A stretch of DNA of 64,000 nt, taken from Anodontia alba. Taxonomy: Eukaryota; Mollusca; Bivalvia; Lucinida; Lucinidae. A program made the position numbers and the translations under genes. The stretch's first letter is position 1. Each line of letters opens with the position of its first letter. The DNA is taken from assembly GCA_964016985.1 (NCBI GenBank), contig OZ024825.1:41617668-41681667 (forward strand), given 5' to 3'. The notes below the pieces were generated by a model. It saw only the letters and a list, made by a program, of their open reading frames with translations. It was not told the origin of the DNA and ran no database searches. Below, in pieces: positions 1-10,086 of this stretch.

Positions 1-26
1 AATTATATAGGTACGTTTTCGTGATG
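1..26 (+). repeat. M1 MITE, right-end fragment
   Basis: The first 26 bases match the right terminus of the M1 family described at 14745-15023 (TIR ending in GTTTTCGTGATG). The rest of the element lies outside the window. Confidence 0.75.
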
Positions 27-903
27 TTTCTAGCTGAAAGGGGCCCATTTTGTTTGTTGTGGTCTTATTGCAGAAGTGATACTTGAGCATAAGGTGATAA
101 AAGAGACCTAATGTCACATTGTCGTATACGAACAGAACATGTCAAATCAATCTACGCATCATTCTGTACAGATTGATCAAAGCTTTCTCTGGTCGTCGAT
201 ATATACTACAATAATCAATGATTTTATAGGTGGGCAACGAAGGTGCTGATCAGGCTGCGCGAATCAGCGCCTTTGTTGTCCGCAAGGCGATCAGCGCCTT
301 TGTCTCTTTTCTCGACCCAGATGGTAAATGATAGATTTTTTTTGTGGATTGGTTGTCATCATTATAATGATTTTGCATTTCCGCCAGGAGTAAGCACTTC
401 TCAAGTACGATGTGTTTACTTACTATGATAAGTTGATTATGTCATCTTGGGAACAAATGGCATTTGTCTTGGCCATTAATTTGCAGTTCAAGAATAATAA
501 CAATTAATTGATTCAGTATTAGTTTTGTAAAGTTTACATTATAAAACGGAGAAGTACCGATGAAAACTACGTGTACAGAAATGCGTTATTAAACTAGAAA
601 CTTGTTTTTGAAATGCTATCCACCCCCACACCCCCCGCCCCCCTCCAAGGCCATAGCTGTCAAAAAATTAATCCGATTTTTTTTTTCATCAATTTTAATC
701 AAGTGATCCACTCCTTAGCCTCCAATGTTTACCAAATATCAAAGCCCTCGCTCAAAAACTTTCTGAAATATCTTGTACACATTGTAAGGTGTGTGACGAA
801 CGGAATAACGAATAAACAGACGAACAAAGCAAAAGTAAAAGGTAAAGAAAAACAACTGCTGCATTAGAACAGTTAAGGGATAGGCCACATAAACACAGCA
901 GTT
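27..903. other. No gene recognised
   Basis: Mostly AT-rich sequence with no supported gene. A C-rich run at 619-645 could form a G-quadruplex on the minus strand. Around 700-830 the text resembles the degenerate tails of the tandem arrays elsewhere in the window (a run of ACGAAC-like repeats), but too weakly to call. Confidence 0.5.
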
Positions 904-1036
904 TTGCGCTTTATCTAGACTGGCTACAGTCTCCAGTGACTAAATATTTTTCTCATAAGCCTGTTTGATAATCCACTAAAATAAAACCAAAAAAAAATAT
1001 CATGACTACAAAGGCTGGTCATTAATGGTCATTATA

Positions 1037-1070
<34 letters not shown>

Positions 1071-1214
1071 TTTTTTCTTGTTTTATTTTAGTGGAATTGA
1101 CCAGCCTTTATAGAGTCATGATATTTTTTTATTATTTTAGTGGATTATCAAACAGGTATTATAAGAAAAAAGTATTTAGTAAATGGAGACTGGAGCCAGT
1201 CTACGCTTTATCCC
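904..1214. repeat. Palindromic MITE-like hairpin with (TA)n and poly-T centre
   Basis: Two arms of about 120 bp are imperfect inverse complements: GCTTTATCTAGACTGG near 907 matches the complement of the sequence ending at 1213. The centre carries a (TA)n tract at about 1034-1052 followed by about 25 T. The structure fits a foldback MITE; target duplications are not clear. Confidence 0.65.
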
Positions 1215-1704
1215 ACGGAATGAAACGGATCATTTTCAAAACATTTCTACGAGTGATGCTGACTGAGTAAATGATATTAGATATTTTATGACTTTGATCC
1301 CAATGAGTTAGACAAAAGTTATAGCAATTTAAACGGTATAGCAATTTAAACGTTATTTTCTTGCACCAAGAATTGCAGATAATGATGTAAAAAATGTTTC
1401 CGATCGTAAGCAACATCATATGGCAATATCTGTTCTACAGCTCTATGAACCTTCTTTAGAAGTCCTTGAAACGTCTATAACCTCATGTATCTGAACAATA
1501 TACAAGCTACATTCCAAGAAAACTATTCAGCATGCTCAAAATCATCTCCGAAGAAAGGCCCGTAACGTAAAAGGTAATATTGATGATGAGGATGGTACCT
1601 AAATGAAAGACATGGACGAAGAATGCATTCCGAGATAAATTTGATGAAGACTGGCGACAAGAAATTACGAAAGGTACGGAGGTATGAAGATTAAAAATTG
1701 CTGT
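1215..1704. other. No gene recognised
   Basis: Unique-looking AT-rich DNA. Short ORFs on both strands have no recognisable motifs or family resemblance. Confidence 0.5.
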
Positions 1705-2295
1705 CCTGGATGGAACCACTTTATTTAATAATTAGGCTTTTAATCAGACGGCGAGTCGGTCTTTAGACTAAATGCCGACTCCTTCCTCAACCTGGCCCGA
1801 GGTTATATAATTTTTTTCATGCTCAACTCAGCTGAGCATGACATTTGTCCTGCTAGTAAATCTCAAATTACTAATATTTGAAAATTCTTTCTTGCTTAAC
1901 ATAGCTGAGCATGAAAATTTCTCTGCTAATAAATATGAAAATGCCAACTATTGTTGGCATTTTTATATTTATTAACAGAGACAATTTCATGCTCAGCTGA
2001 GTTGAGCATGAAAAATGAAAAAAAGTTTTATAACCTCAGGACCTGTTTCAGATGGTTGGCACCTGATTATCAATGTCTGTTGTCGGACCCACGGTGATCC
2101 TGTTTGTGGTTTTCTTGTGTTCCGGCTTCGGATCGCCACTGAGCCCTTTGCTTTCATTACAGTATTTTGATTATATGTGTTTCACTGTAACGTTTCACAG
2201 ATGAGGTAGAGGCACTATGTGGATCGAACAGATTTTAGGCAGAGGTTTCGTGCGAGTAAAACTAGTTTAAGCCCCTCCCCTCCCCCGCCCCCGAC
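1705..2295 (+). repeat. LINE 3'-end remnant, interrupted by a MITE
   Basis: The segments 1705-1798 and 2039-2295 together match 36380-36660 (shared words include GTTTCAGATGGTTGG and GTGGTTTT..TGTG..CTGGCTTC) and more loosely 10150-10260. At 36.3 kb this sequence follows a frame ending GYNMDIRQQTA..VVNPI, which I recognise as the C-terminal end of a reverse-transcriptase protein common in marine invertebrates, so this is probably its 3' end. A palindromic MITE occupies 1799-2038. Confidence 0.55.
1799..2038. repeat. Palindromic MITE inserted in LINE remnant
   Basis: The ends are inverted (GAGGTTATA at left, TATAACCTC at right) and are followed inward by the palindromic motif CATGCTCA.CTCAGCTGAGCATG. 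An internal hairpin (AAATGCCAACTATTGTTGGCATTT) lies near 1938. The repeat it interrupts is continuous at 36.48 kb, which supports insertion. Confidence 0.7.
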
Positions 2296-2296
2296 T
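2271..2296 (-). other. G-quadruplex-forming tract (minus strand)
   Basis: Four or more C runs of four to five bases separated by one or two bases give a canonical G4 motif on the complementary strand. Confidence 0.5.
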
Positions 2297-2441
2297 CCAT
2301 CCTGGTAGTTTTCCTACTTACCGTTCCATGGCAGTCTCTCTGTTGCAGTTCTTTTTTGTTTGTGCATCGGTGGTCTCGTATGCGGCGTTTGTTTCGCCAT
2401 TATTTACTCCTCATCTCTACTTCTTTTGGTGCTTCGCGACT

Positions 2442-2552
2442 ATCCCAATAAGCATTCTACATAAATCTATAGTGGGCCGTCATCGGCCCATCAGGGTAGC
2501 TGACGGGCCGATAACGGCCCGCTATAGATTTATGTAGAATGCTAGCTGGGAT
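2442..2552. repeat. M7 palindromic MITE
   Basis: An almost perfect hairpin whose arms contain AGCATTCTACATAAATCTAT, with a GGGCCG/CGGCCC-rich centre. A second copy is at 34256-34380 and a one-arm fragment at 34632-34664. Confidence 0.75.
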
Positions 2553-2998
2553 GGCACGTCTTGGGTACCTTTATTTCTTCATTTATCTTTTAAGAATGAA
2601 TTCGATAGGCTAACAATATAAATACGAAAATACACAAGAAACGCCATTAGGTTAGCATGACACGAAACGACACCCCAGAACAAGACACCAACGTAATCAA
2701 ACGAGAAAAACGAAGAGGAACAACAACAGATATACCTCATTGGAACTGCCAGCAGTAAAACTGATTGTACGGGCTTAAACCTGGTTTTATGAGCACACAA
2801 CCCTCACCTCTAATCCTGATACAGTTCCAGCTGCATTAATTGGCCCGGATCCCCTATGGGGTTGGGGTTGGGGGGACGTCTCTATCAATGGGTCAACACA
2901 GAGTCCATATGAATTGACTTCTCGACATTATAATGAAACACAAATCGACTAAAATTGGCAGTCAGAGCAAAAGAAAACCACTAGTAGAACCATGGTGA
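2553..2998. other. No gene recognised; G-rich tract at 2857-2876
   Basis: No supported gene. At 2857-2876 the sequence GGGGTTGGGGTTGGGGGG could form a G-quadruplex. Confidence 0.45.
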
Positions 2999-3212
2999 GT
3001 CAACCCTTCTCTTGCTAAACACGACATGCCCTGTCTTAGCAAACAGTATAGATCCAGATCAGTTGGCTTCTGAAGAAGCCAACTGATCTGGATCTACACT
3101 GTTTGCCATTAAGTATCTGAATTTGTATCAACAACCTGGATCAAGCAATCTGATTGGCTGAAAATTAGAAGTGGGCGTGGCATCTTAATTTATTCAGCAT
3201 GACAAGGGTTAA
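2999..3212. repeat. M2 MITE
   Basis: The right end reads GACAAGGGTTAA and the left end is a diverged complement. The central palindrome (GATCAGTTGGCTTC / GAAGCCAACTGATC) sits inside GCAAACAG..CTGTTTGCC arms. The right half carries the family sequence CTGATTGGCTGAAAATTAGA. Best copy is at 26279-26492. Confidence 0.85.
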
Positions 3213-3449
3213 GACGCGTAGGGTCAGGCACAATCAGTCTATAAAACGTTCAGGATTGGGCCGTCATTGAGTCTGCAGTCCGACCCACCGTCGGGCAGTT
3301 AAATATGATAGCAACGCTGTTAACCTTGATAATTCAAAATAATCGGGATTACAAGCAATTTTCCTGAGTTTATGAAGTAAATAATCACATAACACGTATA
3401 CCGATAATCACAGATGAAGCTGTTTTTCAAGCCAACATAATAGAAAATT

Positions 3450-3622
3450 GTCTACTAATGACACCAAGAGGAAGAGCAAATGAACCATGGCAGACAACAT
3501 ACAAGCCAAAACAAAATAAAGCAAAGCAACCATCACGCTCTTCCCTAACAAGATAGTCACAGTGCAAGGCAGGATCCACTTAACACAATAGGACAGCGAA
3601 CAGGACAAAACATGAAATGAGA
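3450..3622 (-). repeat. Diverged copy of a macrosatellite-unit repeat
   Basis: ATGACACCAAGAGGAAGAG.. to ..CAGGACAAAAC matches 43790-43965 in the macrosatellite first unit with many substitutions. It is a dispersed repeat, possibly a LINE 3' end read on the minus strand. Confidence 0.5.
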
Positions 3623-3692
3623 TGTCGTTACAGAATATTTGAGATTGCTCACCAATTTATACCCGGAACGACCTCTTCCCTCAAGTATATTT

Positions 3693-3896
3693 AACTCTTT
3701 CGCTGCCAAATTTCAGACGACATTTGTCGTCTGCTTTTGTTCTAAACAAACTATCCATTGGAAAGAAGTTTATATGTAAAGTTGAAACTGAGTATCAAAC
3801 AGCGTAGACCCAGATGAGACGGCTCATTAGCCGTCTCATCTGAATCTATGCTGTTTGCAAAAGCCTATTATTATCGCCTGTGGCAGTGAAAGAGTT
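3693..3896. repeat. M3 MITE
   Basis: Terminal inverted repeats (AACTCTTTCGCTGCCA and TGGCAGTGAAAGAGTT) enclose a central palindrome with GATGAGACGGCT/AGCCGTCTCATC inside AAACAGCG..CTGTTT arms. Its architecture is like M2, with different ends. A related copy is at 41198-41410. Confidence 0.8.
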
Positions 3897-4620
3897 GAGA
3901 TGTTATATCAACTGTTTTTATTGTAAACTATCAACGTTATGACAAGCAATGCCGACCTTGTTCAAACATGGTGTTCTGCTGCGCCCATGCCGATTGCAAA
4001 GATCATTTTAGGATACTAGGCAATAATAGCGGTATCGACTGGGCTTTGCGTCCTTTACTATTTACAGCCTGAAACATTTTTGTTCGACTGAGCTAATTTT
4101 ATAAGTAATATCCATTTGTCAGATATTTTAACAATGATTCATTTGTGGTGATCAACAAAAAACATGAACTGAAATTAGAGCATCGCATGTGGGTTTGTTA
4201 TATCACGAGAACCTAACAAAATGTCATTCCAATTTACGTAAACCTCGCATGGGTGCGGCCAGCTTGGTTAAAAACATATATTGTGTACCGTCACTGTCTA
4301 TAACTGACATTTGGCTTCTAGTATATAACGCATAGCAATTGTCTTTTTTTTTTTTTTTTTTTTTTTTTTGCTTTCTTGTTCTTGTTTGTTTGTATTTTCT
4401 GAACATTTTGTATAACGAGGAGTTTGTATTTTGTTTTTGTTTCATGATTTAGTCTAAATGACCGTCAGTAAACAAACAGCGTGAAGAATAATTTCGTTCG
4501 ACTAGAATACATTTGTGAAGCACGTTTTGACTACTACGCATCTGGGCGAAGCTAAGTAGTACTTTAAGATTTTTTTTCAGTCAAAAAGGGCAATTTTGTG
4601 TTAACTGTTTTCGCATGGGC
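3897..4620. other. No gene recognised; poly-T at 4344-4370
   Basis: AT-rich DNA with a long T tract and no coding or RNA feature that I can support. Confidence 0.45.
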
Positions 4621-4833
4621 TTAACCTTTACCACTCTCTGGGCATTTTCAGCAGACGACAGATTGATGACATTTTTCTTATTTTTCCCAGAAAACAGGAT
4701 TTGACATTTCATGCAAATTGTCTCCTTAGGAGACAATTTGCATGAAATGTCATATCCTGTTTTCTGAGAAAAATAAGAAAAATATTTCAAAATGTCGTCT
4801 GCTGAAAATTTTACCCAGAGTGCTAAGCGTTAA
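4621..4833. repeat. M4 MITE
   Basis: The left end TTAACCTTTACCACTCTCTG pairs with the right end (CCCAGAGTGCTAAGCGTTAA) as imperfect TIRs. The centre is a palindrome built on GACATTTCATGCAAATTGTC repeated inverted, flanked by TTTTTCTTATTTTTCCCAG. A clean reference copy of a family found eight times here. Confidence 0.85.
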
Positions 4834-5238
4834 ACATATTTTATCGCAAACTATAATGAACAGTGGTTTTAACATAATTAAACCTCGTGGTAATGCTAAT
4901 CAGAAATATTTAATTGATCTTTAATAAACAAACAATGTGTAGTTGACATAAATACAAATATAAATATTCTGCGTTTCATGTTAAATAAAGCCTATTTTTA
5001 AGCGCCACTCTTTGTTAAGAAGTAAATAGATTCAACTGCTAAACATGATGTTTCTTTGTTCATCACTATCGTGAACGCGTGACCGTCTTAGAACTGTAAC
5101 AGTTACACAGCAGATAGTTATATTCGTCACAAAAACGTTGAAAAATCAGCTGTGTCATCAGGTAAAAATGGTCCTCAGAATCCGACTGTCGCAGATTTTA
5201 ACAACCAAGGACCAGTCTGCGAATTCTCAGACAACTAT
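4834..5238. other. No gene recognised
   Basis: AT-rich intergenic-type DNA with no supported feature. Confidence 0.45.
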
Positions 5239-5509
5239 CATCACGAAAACATGCCTATATAATGTTGACCCCCTTAAACCCCACTTTTATACAGTAAAAC
5301 TGGGGTTTACAGTAGTTATTTTTCTTATTTCTGCTCAAAACATTGATTATGGTACTCGTTAGAACCGCCTCGCCGAGGCGGTTCTAACGAGTACACACAA
5401 TCTATGTTTTAAGCAGAAATATGAACAATATCAGAATTTTTATCTGAAAATTATCATTTTTTTGTTGGTAAAAGTTTGTATATATTTGAATAGGCTTGTT
5501 TTCGTAATG
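5239..5509 (-). repeat. M1 MITE
   Basis: Ends CATCACGAAAACATGCC and GGCTTGTTTTCGTAATG are inverted. The central palindrome GTTAGAACCGCCTCGCC/ GGCGAGGCGGTTCTAAC is intact. The (C)CCCCTTAAACCCCAC side is at the left, so orientation is opposite to 14745-15023. Confidence 0.85.
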
Positions 5510-5981
5510 TGTTCTGTATACACTAGGACGGACGAGTAAAACCCGTTTGTTGTGCACAGTGATTAATCTCTGAGTATATCAAGAATCTTTTTAGAATTTA
5601 TGCAGTCGTCGGCAGAACTGCCTACCCAACGGTCTCGGTAAACAATGTTTACACTCACAAAAAAACTTACAGCAGGGCCAGTCATACAAAACCATCCAAT
5701 TAGAAATCCAAGCAAGGTTATTCTGAAGATAATCCTCAACAGAAAACAGTCTAATACAGAAAAAAAGATAATTGTTAAAAGACAAAGTGGGTTTCCGAGC
5801 TGGAGGCATACTACTGAGCAAATATTCCATCTCCAACTTGCGGGATAGAAACACCGTCATCTTCCTGTCTTCATGGACTTCAAGTAAGTCTTCGATGAGA
5901 TCTGGCACGAATCCTTATGGGCAGCTATGAGAAAATATAACATCGATGTTAGCCTGGTTCGTGTGAAGAAGCGACGGTACA
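5510..5981. other. No gene recognised; one 105-codon frame on the minus strand
   Basis: A minus-strand frame at 5591-5908 is open for 105 codons and contains no domain or motif I recognise. It is probably a relic of a dispersed element or a chance ORF; no function is proposed. Confidence 0.35.
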
Positions 5982-6179
5982 TTAACCCTTGTCCTGCTGA
6001 ACCTGGATATACACTTCCTTTGCAAACAGGCAAACAGTATAAATCCAGATCAGTTGGCTTCTGCACTGTTTGTCATTCAGTATGTAAATTTATATCAACT
6101 ACCTGGACCAAGTATTCTGACTGGCTGTAAATTGGAAGTTGGAGTGGCATCTTAATTTATTCAGCGTGACAAGGGTTAA
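5982..6179. repeat. M2 MITE, central palindrome partly deleted
   Basis: TTAACCCTTGTCCTGCTGAA at left and GACAAGGGTTAA at right define the element. The palindrome is reduced to one arm (CAGATCAGTTGGCTTC) followed directly by CACTGTTTG, so half the hairpin has been lost. Confidence 0.85.
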
Positions 6180-6289
6180 AACAAGTACGGCAATTTTATT
6201 CACTGGCACAGCTGGTAAGTGAATCAGGACCATAGGTGGGGCAGACAGGGATTTCGCCCACCTTTGCTTATATGTCAACACCCGATCTG

Positions 6290-7022
6290 CTCATGGTGTC
6301 GCTGGAATCGCTAGAGCCAAGGAGGAGCTCGACAAAATCACAAAAAAACCTACAAAAAGGGAATGGGGCATATGAATACAAACGTGGTGACGAACAACCC
6401 CGATGAATCCGAGCTTTATGTCAGCGTGAATGACACGAGGCTTGGAAACGTAAAGAGTTTCAAATGCTTAGGATCTATCATATGTGATGATGGCTCTAAG
6501 CCAGGGCCCAGTTGTTCAAAGCGTCGTTAGCTTAACGAGCTCGTTAGTGGTCAAAATGTTAACTGTTCGAGTAAGTACAATATCTAATTCATAGGTATTT
6601 TTGCTGAAAAAATCACATTTTCAGCAAACATATTAGCGTATATACCATATTTAATGATCAAAATTTTAACGATACGTTAACTAACGACATCGTTAGTTTT
6701 GAACAACTATTTTGCCCAGGATTGCTCAGACAGCTAAGGGACTAGCAGATAAGGAAGCAGATAAGGAAAAACAAGAACACGTCAGGCTTATTCAAACATC
6801 AAGCTGATGTGCTCCCTGATTACATCCACCTTGCTACATGCTTTTGAGATTTGGACTATGACAATAGAACTCGAGAAGAGAACCCAGCTAAGAAAGATAA
6901 GCTACCGCAAACTACCGAACATCTCGTAGTTAGATCATATTACCGATGCGGATGTATGCAGAGGACATCGATTCTCATGATGACCTTCTCGCTATGGCCA
7001 AGAAACGAAAACTCAGGCTAAT
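6290..7022 (+). pseudogene. LINE reverse-transcriptase C-terminal relic, split by M5 MITE
   Basis: A degenerate plus-strand frame reads YVSVNDTRLGNVKSFKCLGS then IICDDGSKP, stops at an M5 MITE (6504-6717), and resumes as RIAQTAKGLA. It then decays through sequences recalling E.WTMT.ELEKR, SYRKL.NIS.LDHITD..VC and DDLL.MAKKRKLRL. From knowledge of non-LTR retrotransposons these are the F(K)YLGS and YRK..NI...D.ITN..V blocks downstream of the reverse-transcriptase palm domain. Frameshifts and stops are frequent, so it is dead. It differs from the LINE relic at 8377-8832. Confidence 0.7.
6504..6717. repeat. M5 MITE
   Basis: The left end GGGCCCAGTTGTTCAAAGC and the right end GTTTTGAACAACT..GCCC are inverted. 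Subterminal GTTAGCTTAACGAGCTCGTT and CGTTAACTAACGACATCGTT are diagnostic of the family, which has further copies at 22332, 60863 and 61826. Confidence 0.85.
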
Positions 7023-7093
7023 GTGTAGACTGCTCTGAATCTTCGCTGGGCGCACATGGTCAAAGGTACGTTTTCTGACGTTGCGGCTAATAT
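7015..7093. repeat. M6 MITE, right-end fragment
   Basis: CTGAATCTTCGCTGGGCGCA followed by ACGTTTTCTGACGTTGCGGC matches the right end of the M6 copies at 13898-14122 and 39214-39433. Confidence 0.65.
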
Positions 7094-7436
7094 ATTAATG
7101 CTGACAATCATCCCGTACCCATGCAGCGTCAATATTTCATCAACACAGATCAATGCCCGGCTGTCTAAAGATCGTAGTAAATCACAAACAACCCATGTAT
7201 ACATGAAGATGAGTTGTTGTCCATTAATGTTAGATTTCTCATATTTTGAAGGATAAGTTTGTGGTTTTGTAGCTTAGAGTCACAAGGAAGTATCTGATAA
7301 ATTCAGTTGGTGTCGCGTCAAACGTTCAGTCACGAAATAGTATATTTTCAGATTTCCCGTTTCTTCGTAAAAGAGAGACGAATACATTTTTCGTCTAAAT
7401 TACGAAAGAGAGACGAATACATTTTTCGTCTAAATT
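7094..7436. repeat. No gene; two-copy 35-bp tandem duplication at 7370-7439
   Basis: A 35-bp sequence containing the small hairpin GACGAA..TTCGTC occurs twice head to tail, directly abutting the mariner-like terminus at 7437. The remainder has no recognised feature. Confidence 0.55.
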
Positions 7437-7713
7437 ACGAGGGTCAGTTAATAAATAGCAGGATTTTGTCAATAACTAAACACCAAAAGAAAGCATCAAT
7501 CATACCTGTCTAGGCTCCTTCTATATAGGATCCCTTCTTCCAAATGACTGGTTCCCATCTCCGTTACAGGTCTCGAATGCCCGTTGCTAGGCAACCAGAA
7601 TTCATGCGTATAACTTGCCTGGGCACTTCGAATTCAAGGTCATCTAAATCAGAATAACGCACTCCGCGGAGAGGGTTCCTCTAACTTCGGAAAAAGATCA
7701 AAGTCTGGGGTGT

Positions 7714-7744
<31 letters not shown>

Positions 7745-8200
7745 GCGGGGGGACATATCCGGTTAAGTAATGCGTCCAATTGTATGACGTAAGCAGTGAC
7801 ATCACCCTCTGTGATTTATGGCATGCGGCGTTGTCATGAAGAATAAAGGGCGTCACCTCAAGTAATGTTTTTCGGTTCTTTCAAATTACTGGCGTAGTAT
7901 ATCCATCAGAAGCTTTCGATAGTACTCTTGGTTAACTGTTTGACTCATTGGAACTCGAAAAGCACATACTATCCCAGTGTTATCATATGCAAAAATCATC
8001 ATTATCTTCAAATAAATTGTGCTCCTGAATTTAATTGGTCTTGGCAAGGCTGGTGTGTGGCATTCGGACGACTGGCGCTTTAACTCTGGCGCATAGTTCC
8101 TGATCCAGGTTGCAAAATGTATGATACACACGATGATTTGATTTTGAAATTGTAAATTTTCCTTACTTGTATGGGGATGTTCCTCGTCGAGCATCTACGG
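7437..8200 (-). pseudogene. Decayed mariner-type transposase relic
   Basis: Read on the minus strand from about 8190, the frame gives WIRNYAPELKRQSSE, then ..TVNQEYYRKLLMDILR, then after a frameshift ILHDNAACHKSQRV (second catalytic Asp in HDNA), and near 7520-7560 RRWEPVIWKKGSYIEG, a mariner-like C-terminus. A mariner-like end (ACGAGGGTCAGTTAATAAAT) begins at 7437. The aspartate of the first catalytic block (normally DETW) is replaced (ATW), the third block is unreadable, and a GT/G-run tract (7711-7751) interrupts the copy. It belongs to a lineage different from the intact element at 8835. No matching right TIR is visible. Confidence 0.7.
7711..7751 (+). repeat. (GT)n followed by long G run
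   Basis: About nine GT units lead into a run of some 17-18 G, a C, and six more G. It is a strong G-quadruplex candidate and a likely assembly or sequencing trouble spot. Confidence 0.8.
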
Positions 8201-8376
8201 TGTTTATATCTCGCAGCTAATTCGGTTCGCCAGAGTGTCTAGTCATGTTACTGACTTCAGAGTCTCAATAAAACCGAGACTCCCATTTTCTATTCCGTAG
8301 TGTGTTCTTTAATCCATAAGTAGACTTCCCAAATCCCGGACATACGCTTCTACCAATATTTCCTTCGTTCAGGCCT

Positions 8377-8832
8377 ATGGGCATGGTGGGCGAAGCTTGC
8401 TTACCAAGTAATGCTTACTATCCGCGGAGGCCTAATTACACCCTTTATTCTGGGGTCCATGTCTGTTGGTCTGAACATTCTGATTCCTCATTCGTTTACG
8501 GATTTATGAGTTTGGATTATGGCTTAGGTACCATGACCGCAACTACTTCCAAAGACAATCTTTTTTTAAGTTTATTCAACACTCGAAATAAATTGCTTAC
8601 TGCTTAACTTCTAAATCAAGGTTATCGGTACCATAAACTCCGCAAAGCCTTTTCTAAATTTTATAGACGTCATTTCGATTTAGTTTTAAAATTCAATGTT
8701 GGACTTAAATCTCTTCTACAACAAAGGCTATCGGAACCTGAATTTTACGGTGACTTAATATATAAATTCAGTAAAATATATGCTTGCAATTATTTTAGCA
8801 TTCAGTTTCGTAAAGTCATCCTGCGATATATA
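8377..8832 (+). pseudogene. LINE reverse-transcriptase C-terminal remnant, interrupted by mariner
   Basis: One plus-strand frame runs from 8377 to the mariner insertion at 8833, with a single in-frame TAA at 8605-8607. It reads ..YSGVHVCWSEHSD.. then NTRNKLLTA, the stop, then LLNQGYRYHKLRKAFSKFYR and FNVGLKSLLQQRLSEPEFYG. I recognise the QGYRYHKLRKAFSKFYRRH and SEPEFYGDL..K blocks as the C-terminal part of reverse-transcriptase proteins widespread in bivalves, echinoderms and lancelets. After the mariner the frame resumes as TACMIVNPITVINYASL at 10140-10190. The upstream part of the protein is not visible, so this is a 5'-truncated dead copy. Confidence 0.7.
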
Positions 8833-8834
8833 TA

Positions 8835-8863
8835 CGAGGGTGAGTCAATAAATAACCAGCCTA
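8835..8863 (+). repeat. mariner 5' terminal inverted repeat
   Basis: About 28 bases match the right terminus with one or two differences (AATAAATAACC here against AATAAGTAACC on the other side). Confidence 0.9.
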
Positions 8864-8977
8864 TCCCATTTCCGATGGACCGAGACGGTCACGATTTTCA
8901 TTCTTTGTTGCAATATATGTTTTATACATGGGTACAAAATTGCACACGTATCGAGTCATTCTTTAATAAGATATTAA

Positions 8978-10084
8978 ATGCCAAACATGGCTAGTGATGC
9001 AAAGGCATGCTTTTCAGCTAAAGTTGAGTACCGTACTGTAAGTCGGTACTTGTATTTGAAAGGTAAAACAGGCAAGGAAATACACGGCGCGTTAGCCGAT
9101 GTTTATGGGTCTTCTGCACCATCTTATGCTCAGGTTAAATTCTCGGTAGGGGAATTCAAACGCGATAGAACGTCTTTAGAAGGTGAAGCCAAGTCTGGAC
9201 GCCCACTGGATGCCACCGACGAAGAAATGTGTAAGAAAGTTCGGGATCTGGTATACTCTGATAGGCGAATTCAGGTGGAAGAAACAGCGCAGGCATTAGG
9301 CATTTCACATGGTAGCGTTTCAACAGTCTTACATGATCGTTTAGGTATGCGCAAGCTAACAGCCCGTTGGGTCCCCAAATCCCTTAGCGATGAGCAAATG
9401 GCAACCACAGCATCAGTATGCAGCGCCTTGTTGAAGCGTTTTAGGTCAAAAGATGATTTTCTTTTGCGTCTGGTGACTGTAGATGAGACTTGGGTTCATT
9501 ATTATGAGCCAGAGAATAAAGCTCAGAGTCGTCAGTGGGTAGGGCCTGGGTTCCCAAGGCCAAAGAAGTTCAATACGCAACCATCTGCTGGCAAGGTGAA
9601 GGCCACAGTATTTTGGGACGCAAAAGGCGTTATTATGTTGGACCTTTTACCCAAGAGAAGTACAATAACTGGAGTGTACTATGCAAACTTGTTAGACCAG
9701 CTGAGAACCGCCATCCGTGAAAAACGCCGAGGTAAACTCTCTAAAAGTATTTTGCTGGAACAGGACAACGCGAGAGTCCACACTTGCAAAGTTGCAATGG
9801 ATGATGTAGAGCGAAACGGGTATGAATTAATACCACATCCTGCCTATTCGCCTGACCTAGCTCCTAGTGAATTCTTCCTATTCCCAAACTTGAAAAAGGA
9901 TATCCGTGGAGTTCATTTCCTGTCTGATGAAGAAGACGTGACGGCAGTTGAGGAGTGGGTCAATGTAAAGGACCCTGACTTTTTCAGTTCTGGGCTGATG
10001 GCACTTGAACACCGTTGGTCTAAGTGCATCACACTAGAGGGCAAATACATCGAAAAAGAAGAGGTGGATCTCAACCGGAAATAA
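8978..10084 (+). CDS. mariner transposase (intact)
   Basis: A 368-residue cut-and-paste transposase acting on its own TIRs in the nucleus. Residues about 15-65 form the first helix-turn-helix (YLYLKGKTGKEIHGAL), about 95-122 the second (VEETAQALGISHGSVSTVL), followed by the mariner linker motif WVPKSLSDEQ (131-140). The catalytic core shows D169 in VDETW, D263 in LEQDNARVH, and at the third site E298 in APSEFF, 34 residues after D263; family members normally have D there (DD34D). FWDAKGV (212-218) and YSPDLAPS (290-297) are typical. The family is usually about 345 residues. Two starts compete: Met1 (8978) and Met4 (8987). The second mariner copy lacks the first ATG but keeps the second, so Met4 may be the real start. 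No stops or frameshifts; potentially active. Confidence 0.93.
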   Translation: MPNMASDAKACFSAKVEYRTVSRYLYLKGKTGKEIHGALADVYGSSAPSYAQVKFSVGEFKRDRTSLEGEAKSGRPLDATDEEMCKKVRDLVYSDRRIQVEETAQALGISHGSVSTVLHDRLGMRKLTARWVPKSLSDEQMATTASVCSALLKRFRSKDDFLLRLVTVDETWVHYYEPENKAQSRQWVGPGFPRPKKFNTQPSAGKVKATVFWDAKGVIMLDLLPKRSTITGVYYANLLDQLRTAIREKRRGKLSKSILLEQDNARVHTCKVAMDDVERNGYELIPHPAYSPDLAPSEFFLFPNLKKDIRGVHFLSDEEDVTAVEEWVNVKDPDFFSSGLMALEHRWSKCITLEGKYIEKEEVDLNRK

Positions 10085-10086
10085 GT

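Noticed and set aside
2857..2876. Interstitial telomere (GGGGTT repeats)
   Set aside because: Only about three imperfect units and not the animal motif; treated as a possible G-quadruplex only.
5591..5908. 105-codon minus-strand ORF as a possible gene
   Set aside because: No recognisable motif, no initiation context that stands out, flanked by MITEs; not distinguishable from chance or a dead repeat.
8377..8607. 76-codon ORF as an independent small gene
   Set aside because: The same frame continues past its stop into a recognisable LINE reverse-transcriptase remnant, so it is part of that pseudogene.
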